The position numbers were made by a program, and so were the translations under genes. From Apostichopus japonicus (lineage: Eukaryota; Echinodermata; Holothuroidea; Aspidochirotida; Stichopodidae), in the NCBI RefSeq assembly GCF_037975245.1, contig NC_092580.1, positions 8,034,501 to 8,098,500 of the forward strand: a DNA stretch of 64,000 nt, written 5' to 3'. Below the pieces are notes generated by a model. That model did not search any database. It was not told where the DNA came from and saw nothing but the letters and a program-made list of their open reading frames with translations. Numbering within the stretch: position 1 is the stretch's first letter; each line of letters begins with the position of its first letter. Positions 11,958 through 22,900 of this stretch are shown here, piece by piece.

Positions 11958-12151
11958 CTCGACTCTCAAAAAGCGAGAAGATCAGCTGGAATGACCTTCT
12001 TTGTGTAAGAAATTATATAATAACAGACCTGCTTGTTGCTGGGGCTCCAACTTGAAGGAGTGGAGTCATCACACCTGGTTTCACACTCCAGCAGTTCAGG
12101 AAGGCCACCAAACTGACCAAGGATGATGGCTCTGACTACTGGGTGGCAAAT
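11958..12151 (+). pseudogene. recombinase-like block 6: catalytic domain start, with stop
   Basis: After two bases it reads RLSKSEKISWNDLLCVRNYI-ITDLLVAGAPT, TGA (12053-12055), then RSGVITPGFTLQQFRKATKL and DDGSDYWVAN. The Arg after the stop sits where tyrosine recombinases have their first catalytic Arg. The donor is GTATGC. Confidence 0.65.
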
Positions 12152-12699
12152 GTATGCATTTAACTTTATTTTGTTAAATTATGTTGCAAACAGCTTAAAT
12201 TTGTGCATATATCAAGGGGGAGCATTGGGGTGGACACCCCTCCCCTGTGTAAAAAAAGGAAAATAAAAACAGGCAAAAATATGAGAAAGGGAAATAGTTA
12301 AAAAATATGAAAAGGAAATAAGAGAATAAGTATAAAAATGTACACATAGTTATAAGTTTCACATGATTATCATGTAAACATGGTGATTGTGTAGTTGTTC
12401 TACCTGATCATTTACATTTAGAACATGATCATGTAAAGTTAGTAGATCATAGTAACTTTATAATTGTAACCTGAAATGAAGATCCAGCATCCTAAAAATC
12501 AATCATATAATACATATACTGTAGGCTAACTATAGCCACATCAAATAATGACTTTACACTGAGCATATCACACATACATTAATTTTGTATACTGATGTGC
12601 CAGGCTAGTAAAACTAATACATGTAAACTGGTATTAATATTAATAGCTACAGTCATGGAATGCATATTTATCTCATACTTGTGTTGACAAAATTAACAG

Positions 12700-12979
12700 G
12701 TTGATGATCATAAGACTATAACCAGTCATGGACCAGCAAGGCTGTTCTTTAATGACGAGGTATACAGTCTGGCCAGGGTCTATGCAGACTATGGCAGGGT
12801 GCAGACTGCCAATGTCACTTCAACCTTGGTCCGGCCTTGAAGACGAGTCACCTTTTTTTTTAGAAAACAAGGGGGGAAAGGTTACCAGAGTCGCACAAAC
12901 CATTTTTAGGCTGTGGAAGAGCCATGGGTTCGCTGGTAATCTCAATCCCGCCCACATACGATATACAGCTGCGACAAAG
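12700..12979 (+). pseudogene. recombinase-like block 7: catalytic core, frame-shifted
   Basis: It starts in phase: VDDHKTITSHGPARLFFNDE...ANVTST. The frame then closes and resumes one base over as DESPFFLENKGGKVTRVAQT-IFRLWKSHGFAG and HIRYTAATK. The length is 280 nt instead of a multiple of three. A run of nine T near 12853 is a plausible indel site. Confidence 0.7.
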
Positions 12980-14104
12980 GTATGTTATAAATATATTCAA
13001 TATATTCAAGTAACAAAAAGTTTTAGTTTAGGGTAGAAATATTGTATGCAGTCATCCTAACCATTGGTCATTAAGTTTATTTTTCAGAGTCTGTTTGGTA
13101 TTGCATCAATTGTTATAAAACAGACTCACAAACAACAGTTAATGTAAGTCAGGTATTTTTAAAATGCATAGCTGCAGGCAAAAAGAAAATTCCATGTAAA
13201 TTTCTTAAGTGTGAGATTCAAAATAAAAAGAGTGCTTAAATGCATCTCGCTGCAGGGCCTGGGAGATGCCATTTCCTGCAATCTGGGGGGTATTTTTGGC
13301 AAAACAATTTGGGTTCACTAGGCGCCAATGGTGGCGTTCTGCTTAGATAGTGTCAACAATGTGCCATACATCAATGGATAGGTACAAGTGTAAAGATTTT
13401 ATGTAACATAAATTTAAATGGATTAGAAGATGTCAAAAAAAACACCAGCTATGCATTTTAAATAAGGGCCACAGATGATTTTAAGAATGGGGATAGATGG
13501 GGAGTATGTTACAAATTAACTTCATTTTGGACCTTTAAAAACCTTTATTTTCATATTTGAAACCTTTAAAAACCTATATTATGTTAAAGAGCTGCTGGGA
13601 GGTCTGCTATATAGTCTTTCTCTGCTCTTTCATTTGTTCCTATGTTACAAAGGATTGTCACATCTCTCATAGACAATCCCACCCCATGATTGGTTGTGCA
13701 TATTACTTAACAGCAATTACAACAATATGCGCCGCTCATGACATGTAGGTAATGCATGCACTGGTGGATGATAGAATAGTCTAGTGATTTACATTTATCA
13801 ATTCTTTCTGAAATTAAAGCAGACAACATATTGCAGTCATAAATTCCAGCAATTTTTTGGGCCACTGCCATTCATGTGCAATAAAAGGTTACATGTATTT
13901 TTTATATGTGTGCATGAGAAACTCAGTGGGTGCAGTCATATTTACCGACAAGGTAGTGAATGAATGGCAAAGACTGCCTTGATAGAATAAATGTATGCTT
14001 GGGACTTCAAACTCTGCCCTTTAAGTAGCAACATAATGAAAACCAAATAAGTACATTAACCATGTATGTAATAGTAATTCAACCTTGTTTGTTCTACTCT
14101 TTAG

Positions 14105-14255
14105 GCCTGCGAAACACTGAATCCAGTGTCTAAGAGAGGTGTTGCCAATATAATGGCACACACTGTTGCCACACAAGAGCATTATTACAATGCTTTAGTA
14201 GGCTGACAATGCTGCTGTAAATTCATCAATGTTGGTGCAACAATCCATATGCCAG
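14105..14255 (+). pseudogene. recombinase-like block 8: nucleophile region, frame-shifted
   Basis: It reads ACETLNPVSKRGVANIMAHT-VATQEHYYNALVG then TGA. One base over it continues ADNAAVNSSMLVQQSICQ to donor GTAATG. The H-T-x3-T-x3-YY pattern matches the box containing the catalytic Tyr. The length of 151 nt shows one extra base. Confidence 0.7.
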
Positions 14256-14473
14256 GTAATGATATACTGACTTGATTGACTAGCTGGTGAACCCTAGCTA
14301 TTGAGATCAAGGTCCAAATCTTGAAATAAGAGAGGAATTCCATGTAAGACAATGTTATGCTAAATTCTTTCATGTTCAGAACCTGTTTGTTATCATTCGC
14401 AATATAACAGTATTTCTCCTATTTCTCTTAATATTTTCAGCCAAAATGAAATTGACGCATATTTTCTTGGAAG

Positions 14474-14560
14474 GTGACGGACTACCTGCAGGCCAACCTG
14501 AAGGCCAAAATGAAACAGGCCAAAGCCACAAAGAAGGGAAAGACAACAATGAAAGACCTT
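14474..14560 (+). pseudogene. recombinase-like block 9: basic linker
   Basis: Twenty-nine codons are phase 0/0, VTDYLQANLKAKMKQAKATK-KGKTTMKDL, Lys-rich and helical. Acceptor TTGGAAG, donor GTAAGC. It joins in phase to blocks 8 and 10. Confidence 0.5.
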
Positions 14561-14933
14561 GTAAGCATTAATCAATGACATTGAAGAATAAATGCAGAAG
14601 TTCATGCTGAAATGGAATGTAAATATGTGTTTACTCTTATATCATGTATGTGATTATGATACTCTAAAGAGTCAATCCCAAACGGTACAAATGTAATGGG
14701 TCATGAAATAGTTACCGTTTAATTTGAAGGCATACAGTAATTAACAATTTAATATGAGTCAAAACCACACTGTCCACCCTCTCTATACAACTTCCCATAC
14801 TATAACTTCCCATACTTTATTTATCATGACCATGAATAACCACTTTCCACACATTGACCTATGCATGCAGTACCCCTCTCCACATATTCATATAACCATC
14901 GTTTATCTCCATCCTAAGGCATTTTTTTCAGAG

Positions 14934-14987
14934 ATATGGTCGGACCATGATATGCACACTGACATTTTGCACAACACAACTTTCAAG
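14934..14987 (+). pseudogene. recombinase-like block 10
   Basis: Eighteen codons are phase 0/0, IWSDHDMHTDILHNTTFK, after a CAGAG acceptor and before GTAATT. The next block continues in frame as VRSVYNEGRD. Confidence 0.5.
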
Positions 14988-15142
14988 GTAATTCTTTCTA
15001 AATACTTATTTGCCTTAACTTCTAATTGCATTACAGATCAGTTGGGTATGCTAACTACCATTGTTTTCTGTTCAAACTAAATTAATTAATTTAATTAATT
15101 TAAATTAATTAAACTAAATTAATCCCTTTTCCATTTTTCCAG

Positions 15143-15247
15143 GTGAGATCTGTGTATAACGAGGGGAGAGATGTTCTTGGAGAGTTCTCTCTACAGAGTG
15201 TATATGACAAGGTCAGGCACGGTGATCTTTTAGAACCAAGACACTGA
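15143..15247 (+). pseudogene. recombinase-like block 11: C-terminus with stop
   Basis: Thirty-four codons, [34 protein letters not shown], then TGA at 15245-15247. It follows a polypyrimidine tract and CCAG. It is intact, and a 15-bp minisatellite begins about 60 nt later in what would be the 3' UTR. Confidence 0.55.
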
Positions 15248-15305
15248 TGAAGATGAGTAGCAGTGCTGTGCTTGAGTCCTGTTCTTTTCTGTGTCTGTGT
15301 CCAAG

Positions 15306-15410
15306 TCACTGGTGTTCCAGTCGCTGGTGTTCCAGTCGCTGGTGTTCCAGTCGCTGGTGTTCCAGTCGCTGGTGTTCCAGTCGCTGGTGTTCCAGTCGCT
15401 GGTGTTCCAG
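15306..15410. repeat. 15-bp minisatellite, about 7 units
   Basis: The unit is GTCGCTGGTGTTCCA or a circular permutation, nearly perfect. Because 15 is a multiple of 3 and the unit lacks stops in several frames, it opens frames on both strands that look like repetitive proteins. It lies just after the recombinase-like stop. Confidence 0.9.
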
Positions 15411-15794
15411 TCTGAGTCTCTGGTATACAAGTCCCTGTTGTCTGAGTCACTCATGATAAAATATGCAAAAAAAGAACAAAGGGTCATGTCATTACTTTCA
15501 CATTATTGTTAACAAGTCTTTTTACTGAAAGTATTTGTTGCACTTTAAAACAGCCTCATTATACTCTGAAGAAATGTGAGTGTTTACATCAATGTGTGGT
15601 GAATTACTGGAGTTGATGTAAAATGACTGGAAATGATTCTTTTCCTGAAGATTGTAAAGGTAGGCTACAGTACTGGTGTTCCCTTCATGGTGTTCAGCCA
15701 TTTCAGCTGGGTCAAGGTCCTGAATGGGTCATTTTATGCAAACTCCCCTCCCACAGATTTTATGATGGTACAATTAGTGGTGAGGGTTTGTCAT

Positions 15795-15800
15795 AATAAA
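15795..15800 (+). promoter_or_regulatory. candidate poly(A) signal of the recombinase-like gene
   Basis: AATAAA lies about 550 nt after the block 11 stop. It is the first clear hexamer I noticed on this strand downstream, but the match could be chance. Confidence 0.3.
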
Positions 15801-16018
15801 TACTTCAGTGGTGCTCCATTTTGGGGTGTGTTAAGAGATGCAGGTCAAAGGTAAGTTGACATCACTATAAGGTTCAACAAGTGATATCCATTATACTGAT
15901 ATCTTGTAGTTACAAAGAGCAATTTTAAATTAATATTGAAGGCACACAGGTGTTATGATACAGCATTAACCTATCTATCTCAAACATTAATTGTTATGTG
16001 ATTGCACAAAGGTGACAT

Positions 16019-16462
16019 TAATAATAATAATATAAGAATTTGTAAAGCGCTTTTATCCAGTTAAAAAACTGTTCAGAAGCGCTGCAGGAGTACCCAAAAT
16101 GGACACAACAGTTATTAAACAAATGGTTACGCATTCATGAATAAGAACGTCTTGAGTTCTTTCTGGAAAGTTGACAAATGCTGGATTTGTTTTCAGATGT
16201 AAGGGGAGACTGTTCCAGAGCTGTGGAGCTGATCTAGCAAAGCAACGTTCCCCATAGGTGGAAGTGCGAACAGTAGGAACAGATAGCATATGTTGTACGC
16301 TTGAACAAAGCACCCTGCTAGGTCTGTTTTCTTGGAGAAGCTCTTGTAGGTATTACTGGGGCTAAACCATTCCTTGCTTTGAACACATGGACAAGAATTT
16401 TATAATTGATTCTGCCCGCAATTCTAAGCCAGTGAAGATCTTTAAGAATTGGTGTTATCTGT
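16019..16462 (-). mobile_element. LINE (CR1/L2/Jockey-type) 3' fragment
   Basis: The minus strand reads ITPILKDLHWLRIAGRINYK, VFKARNGLAP, then STYGERCFARSAPQLWNSLP. These are the usual C-terminal reverse-transcriptase hallmarks LHWLP--RI-YK, NGLAP and AP-LWN-LP. One stop and a frame change show it is dead. The 3' end has GCGCTTTACAAATTC and a TTATTATTA tail, as in CR1/L2-like LINEs. It is a 5'-truncated relic. Confidence 0.85.
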
Positions 16463-17731
16463 TGGTATTATTAGTTTCATTGATGAAAATTGGTGATAAT
16501 CATCCATAATGGTGTCAAAAGTTGTCCAAGAAAGTCATCTTATATCTAGTAATTTTCACAATTGTTTAAAGGAACGACAGTATCAAATAAAGTAGTCAAA
16601 CACACAACCTGCATAACTGCTATATGGTACTATCATTATTATTCTGCATTTGAATCAAGTTGAAGAATAATTAACCCATAGCAGAGGTTTTCAAGTTCTT
16701 TGTACTGACCAAGAGCCAGTTTTACTGGATTTGACACTTTATAATAATTGTAATTAATTTTTATGTTTATTGCTTTAAATACCTGTGCGGTAAGTACTGT
16801 TTGGGCACAAGCCAATTGATGCTGTTTGGTAACAAAGATCATTTCCAACTTTAAATTGGAATTAATTTCTACATGTATTGAGCTGGGCAATTAAACAATA
16901 ACCGTGACATTGAAATATTTGGAATTTCCATTTTATTTTGTGATTTTCTTGTTTTTTTTTTCTGAAAGTTTATCATGTGTAGGCCTATGTATATGACAAG
17001 CTTGAATGGACATTTAGCTGCAACTATTGTTATGATTTATTGGAGCTATTCATGTAAAACTGCAGCTTAAAATTCCCTATTATTTCCATACATCCTAACA
17101 AACCTTCGAGGCCAAACCAAGTTTAATAACCAACAAATAACTAGAAATGCAAAGTCCCTATTGTATGGATGAAGTCCTGTCCCTTGTCCGACACAGAGGG
17201 ACTTGATCACCCAGCCAGTTAGTAATTCTTGGCAGCCGCCAATGTCATTAACCAGCAGCTCAACACTGCACTGCCAAATTGACCAATCTTACCTAATTAA
17301 TCAATGGGGTAGTCCAATTTGTAGCATATCCATGATTTCACTGGGAAAGGGTTAGGGGTGGACAGTACCTGATGGTCACAAATACTTTAATTGTTGCAGT
17401 CCCTTTGGTGCTTAGAACAATTAAGAAAACAATCCTATATTAAATCCAATATATAGGATTATATACAATCCTATAACATACTTGAATCATATAATATATT
17501 CAGTTTGCATACAATTTCTAATTTTTTTATGTGAGGGGCACATGCAACCCCCCCCCCCCCCACTAAAGTCTATATCAATGAGGAATCTTGCGAAAGCTGG
17601 GTCTTTGATAAGCCATCAGACCTTTCATCAGTTGACTATTGGTGGTAGTTGTTTGACCCTTCATCCTTTCCTAAACCCCCAGCTAGGGGCGGCGATTTGT
17701 TTCAAAATGGGGGGGGGGATTTGATTGGGTG
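16463..17731. other. no gene recognised
   Basis: AT-rich, with a C-run near 17550. No splice-bounded conserved exon was found on either strand. Confidence 0.55.
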
Positions 17732-17957
17732 CAGGGGCGTAGCAACTTTTATCCCCAAAATTGTTCGCACGCTTTGTGATATTGTAATGGCGCGAAGCGT
17801 ATAAGAAAATTTTGGCCGAAAATGCCTCCCAGATCGCAGGAAATGGCACTTCCCATGCCTTGTAAGTTGCATCTCAGCATTTTCTATTATGAAATTACAA
17901 GCGATATCATCAAAAGATATGCTCAAGGGGGGGGGGGGGGGCGACTTGGCTACGCGC
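17732..17957. mobile_element. small GGCGTAGC-ended element, about 226 bp
   Basis: The left end is CAGGGGCGTAGCAACTT. The right end, reverse-complemented, is GCGCGTAGCCAAGTC; they share CGTAGC(C)AA. The flanks ATTGGGTG and ATTCGGTT match at 6 of 8 positions and could be a mutated 8-bp duplication. It carries a long G-run near its right end. It belongs to the same broad terminus type as 21679-22044 but has a different interior. Confidence 0.5.
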
Positions 17958-18384
17958 ATTCGGTTAGAAATCTTGTAGGAAACCCAGTGAACCCATATCG
18001 ATGTGGATCATATATATGATTGAACGTACTTACAATCATACACAAGAGATGTACAGACATTATGATAATCATGAGTGACAACTTGCTATACGCTCACAGA
18101 AACGATCACGAAGTGTCATTTACCTCATGCAGCATGTGTTGGATGAAGTGTTAGCCGCCGCCGAGTATGATTTGGATATTAATCTCACGCAGTATTTTCT
18201 ATTGATAACCACCAAACATTGAGGGGTATATTAGATACTGTATCCCCTACCTAGCACATTGGGGGACCCGTCCCCCCCCCCCCCCCCATGATCGCCGCCA
18301 ATTCACCCAGCTATGAAACTGAATACAACACTTAATTGTTTACAATTGTTTGTAAGGAGTCTTGCACCTATACCCTAAGATGAC

Positions 18385-18450
18385 CAGTGGCGTAGCCCTG
18401 CAGAGTGTCTATTAGAGGTGGGCTCAAGCACACCCCCCTCCCGACATATG
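18385..18450 (+). mobile_element. orphan GGCGTAGCC terminus
   Basis: CAGTGGCGTAGCCCTGCAG starts here and is followed by pyrimidine-rich sequence, as at the left end of related elements. No matching right end was found nearby, so this is a terminus-like relic only. Confidence 0.4.
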
Positions 18451-19999
18451 TTCCCATCCCCCCATAATTTATCCTCATGAAAAAGACCCCAAATAGACCA
18501 TTTAAAACAAAAACCAAAGGGCGCCCCATGCGTCCATGGTTGGCTGACTTCGAGGAATGATCAGGCAAGTAATATCCATATTCATGAGGTAGGCCACGCG
18601 ACAGACGGCGCACATGGCGCCAAAATTAGAAAGCCTGTCAAGACCTATTAGAGAGGAAGTAAAGAATTGCACTCTATTGACTACTGGGGCTGCTATGCTG
18701 TGAAGGTGAGTGAAATATTCCAACTTGAACGTCCTCAATTAAATCACTTTTCCTTAGCTATGGGTAAGGAATACAAACATTAGAGATTGCTAAATGTGTG
18801 CTAATAATATGCCTCAATATAATTATGTAATTATAATAGCATATACACCTGCAGCAGGTGAATCTGTTCTTGCCATGATTTAGATATTGTAAGTGTTTGG
18901 TCTATAAACTGGAAAGACTTTAGCCTAGGCGTTACTCCTTCGCGCTGTAGTACAATTCTTATATAAACAGAAATAATGTTTATTCGCAACGCAGAGATAT
19001 TTCTGAAAAATTGAACTCCCGAAACAGCATCAAAGATATTGCTGGATTTGGTCTGCTACCACTCAGATATGCCCTTTATACAATTGCTTTCTTTCAGCAA
19101 TTCCAAGGTAAATTGTTGACCCTGAAACCTTTACCATCATTAGGCCACGTTAAGCACTTCAATTATTTAGATTTCCTTTTAATACAAAACCCGTCACCAT
19201 TACAGAATAACAAAGATAATTAACGAAACACAATAAATAGCATATTAGAAAATTAAGCACATGTGGGTCCATGTTATGTATAAAATTGCCTGGTATTCTT
19301 AGTGTATATGAAGAAACTTTAAATCTTTGATATCACTCAAATGGAATAAGAACTTTGTAATTGGCAAAAGGCCTCCCCTTCGTCCTCCCTCCCTCCTTTC
19401 CCACCCACCCCTCCCCCCATCCCTCCCCGTTCGAAATTAATTTGAAGTGATATAGCAGACTATGGAGTTTGTGACTGTAAGTGTAACTGTGTTTCCGATA
19501 TCGTGACCTATTTTCGGCAAAACGATAAATTGTAGGAAAATTGCAAAGAAAAATCGTAAAATTTTGACAGCACATTAACGTTCCCGTAAGTTACGGTGAC
19601 TTAAAAATGTTCAGCTCACCTTGTTGCCATAATTTTGAATTGGTATTTAGGCTAAATTAGTAATTAATGTAAGTGCATAATTATTATTTTGTCACAAATG
19701 GGTTGAAATAATGACTGATGTGAGCATATATTTTTGGTGTGCTCAATGTTGAATTTTTATGATACTTTGTAGCACAATGTTGAATTGCTCACTTTGTTTG
19801 TAAATATATTTACAAACACGTACTTTATGGGATACAAAATTCAAAATGTCCGGCAACGTTGGAATATCCATGTGCAGTAAATGTACCAGTATTGGAACTC
19901 TGGGGATAATAAATTACCAAAGTAAAACGGTTGTAATGTCACAAATATAGTGGAAATTTTCACATAAAATATTCGATATTCGCAGATAATAAAATGATT
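18451..19999. other. no gene recognised
   Basis: A C-rich tract at about 19370-19430 yields minus-strand Gly/Arg-rich frames. Nothing resembling an exon was identified. Confidence 0.5.
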
Positions 20000-22900
20000 C
20001 AAAAATCTCTGGAGTCAACAACCACCATATACCTCCACCATGCACCGACCAACCAATTCCAATCTTCTGCCACTTGCAAAGGCTTTAAATGAAGGCCTAT
20101 TGTATTTTCCCCCCTGATTTTTATGCATGGTTTAGTGATATTCTACTGCATCATTATATAAAGAAATGCTTGATTGTTCTTAATATCTGGCATATTTTAT
20201 AGATGTTTCATGCTCCCTAATGCTGAATAACTCCACCCACCCACCAACCATCAACCAACCAACCACTGGCTATACCAGCCAATAGCCACCAGCGGATGTA
20301 CTAGAGCTACAATCACGGACTAAATCGATTGTAGGGCGCTTTCTGGGAATGTCCACATAGTGGATTATCCAGTTTCGCAACAGATACATTTATTTGCCTA
20401 TGATGCATTGGGTAATATTATATTTTTTCCGAATTTCGACAGCTATATAATGTTCAAATTAGAGCACCTCTCTGGTTTTCTTAAAAATAATTTACTCCAT
20501 TGTATGTATCTATTTAATAACTAAATCATGCATATCGATATAAGCATCACTTTATCTAGTTCCGATTTTCTTTTCTTTTATAGATGATCCTAGCTCTCCA
20601 CTGGGCCACATGGAATAGATTTTAGTGTATTGTATTTCTATTGTAATATTAATGGCGTGTAGTAATATTTTACTGCATCATTTTGTAAAGAACTGTTCAT
20701 TTTATCAATGTGTTAGGATTTACATCACGATCATCCACCAAGCCAGCATCCAACCTAAAAGCCACTAACCATTCCCTACACACATATCCACTCGCCAGCC
20801 AGCACCAATGTTTGCAATATGTAAGCAAAATATTAATATACATTTTATTGCAATTATTTTAAGTAGTATTTTAGAAGAATCTTATTGAATACATTTCGTT
20901 TGCATATTTTAATGATTTTTTTTCGTACTTCGACAGCATTATGATGGGCCGGTAATAACCTGCAAGCATCTACAAGGATATCTCAATATGGTTTCCAAGA
21001 TACTTATTGGCCAAGGTCCTGCGTTAATCCACATCTGTTAATTTGTAATTTCTCACCGGTGATGAGAAAGAAGAGCTGGAACATCCATTTTCAGTCTATC
21101 GAAAGGACATCGCATTAATCAGCAAATGCAACATTTTATGGTTTGTAGTATAAAACCAGGTACTTGTTATTAGAATTGCTTCCCATTCCATAATTCTATT
21201 GAATTTGGTTTTACATAAAGGTGTGTGTTTTCAAATTATGAACACCTCCACGGTTATCTTATATAAGAAATATAATTTACCCATTGTATGTATGTATGTA
21301 TGTAATAACTAAATCATGCATATCCACCTAAGCATCACTTTAAATACTTTCATTTTCTTTTCTTTTATAGATAATCCTAGCTCTTCACAGCCAACAACCA
21401 GCAAGTACCACGGCCATCCAACAATCTTTTGGGCAACATGGAAAAGATTTAAGTGTATTGTATTTCTATTGTAATATTAATGACGTGTTGTATTATTTTA
21501 CTGCATCATTTTGTAAAGAACTGTTCATTTTATCAATGTGCTAGGAATTACCACCACCATCATCAACCAAATAACCATCCACAAAGCCAGCATCCAACCT
21601 GAAAGCCACTAACCATCCCATACACACATATCCACTCACCAAACGTTTCCTATATGTGAGTACAAAATCATATAGGCCCAGTGGCGTAGGAAGGTACTTT
21701 TGAGTGGGGGGGGGGGGGGGGGGCTGAAGACTGATGGCCGGCCTGGGGGAGGGGTCTAAGGGGAGGGAGTGTCCCCGTCCCGTTTGGATTTTTTTTGCAT
21801 TTTCAGGTGGCCTCAGATGCAATTTGGTGCAATATAGCACACTTCAGCTCCCACTCCATTTTGTAAAGAATTTTGCATTTTCACCTGACCTTAAATGCAA
21901 TTTGGTGCTCCAAATGAGATTTTTTTCTCATTTGGAAAGGAAAAAGGGTTTTTTTTGACTTGCGGAGTGGTGGGGCGGAATGATACTTCCGCCCCCCACA
22001 TTTTTCACTGGGGGGCTTGCGCCCCCCCGGTTCCTACGCCCTTGTATAGGCCTTTATTTTACTGGAATGATTTTAAGTTGTTTTTGCATATTTTAATGAT
22101 TTTTCCCCGTATTTCGAAAGGATTATGATGAACCGGAAATAATCTGCAAGCATCTACAAGGATATCTCAATATGGTTTCCAAGATACTTATTGGCCAAGG
22201 TCCTGCGTTAATCCACATCTGTGAATTTGTAATTTCTGACAGGTGATGAGAAAGAAGAGCTGGAACATCCATTTTCAGTCTACCGAAAGGACATCGCATT
22301 AATCAGCAAATGCAACATTTTATGGTTTGAAGTATAAAACCAGGTACTTGTTATTAGAATTGCTTCCCATTCCATAATTCTATTGAATTTGTATTTACAT
22401 AATTTAAATATGCGTTCAAATTATGAACACCTCCATGGTTTTCTTATATAAGAAAAATAATTTACCCATTGTATGTATGTATGTATGTATGTAATAACTT
22501 AATCATGCATATCCACCTAGGCATCACTTTATCTAGTTTCATTTTCTTTTATAGATAATCCTAACATTCCACAGCCACCAACCAGCAAATACCACCACCA
22601 TCCAACAATCATTTGGACGACATGGAATAGATTTAAGTGTATTGTATTTTTATTGTAATATTAATGGCGTGTTGTGATATTTTACTGTATCATTTTGTAA
22701 AGAACTGTTGATTTTATCAATGTGTTAGGATTTACACTGCCATCATCCACCAAATAACCATCCACTAAGCCATCATCCAACATTAAAGCCACTAACCATC
22801 CCCTACACACATTTCCACTCACCAGCCAGCACCAACCTTTTCCCATATCTCTGCAAAATATTAATATACTTTTTATTGCAATGATTTTAAGTAGTTTTTA

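Larger units (their letters stand above)
5399..15247 (+). pseudogene. decayed tyrosine-recombinase-like gene with N-terminal zinc-finger-like motif, 11 exon blocks
   Basis: The exon blocks are 5399-5525, 6365-6449, 8475-8637, 10334-10406, 10859-10932, 11958-12151, 12700-12979, 14105-14255, 14474-14560, 14934-14987 and 15143-15247. Block 1 has a C-x4-C-x10-H-x4-H finger-like pattern. Blocks 3-5 resemble a helical core-binding domain. Blocks 6-8 resemble the catalytic fold: an Arg after APT, K-T-x5-HGPARL, GGKVTR...LW, HIRYTAAT, and MAHT..T..HYY with a candidate nucleophile Tyr at 14183-14185. Disruptions: a phase mismatch between blocks 3 and 4, TAA ending block 5 with a mismatch to block 6, TGA at 12053-12055, and one extra base in each of blocks 7 and 8. 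Blocks 9-11 are intact and in phase. All splice sites are GT-AG, so this is not a processed copy. The family resembles the tyrosine-recombinase-like proteins expanded in marine invertebrates. Crypton-like or integrase-derived ancestry is possible. The true first exon is not identified. Confidence 0.7.

Noticed and set aside
15109-15512. Four overlapping open frames on both strands with TGTPA, SDWN, WCSSR and SLVFQ repeats
   Set aside because: All are readings of one 15-bp minisatellite. A period divisible by three keeps frames open on both strands, so openness is no evidence of coding.
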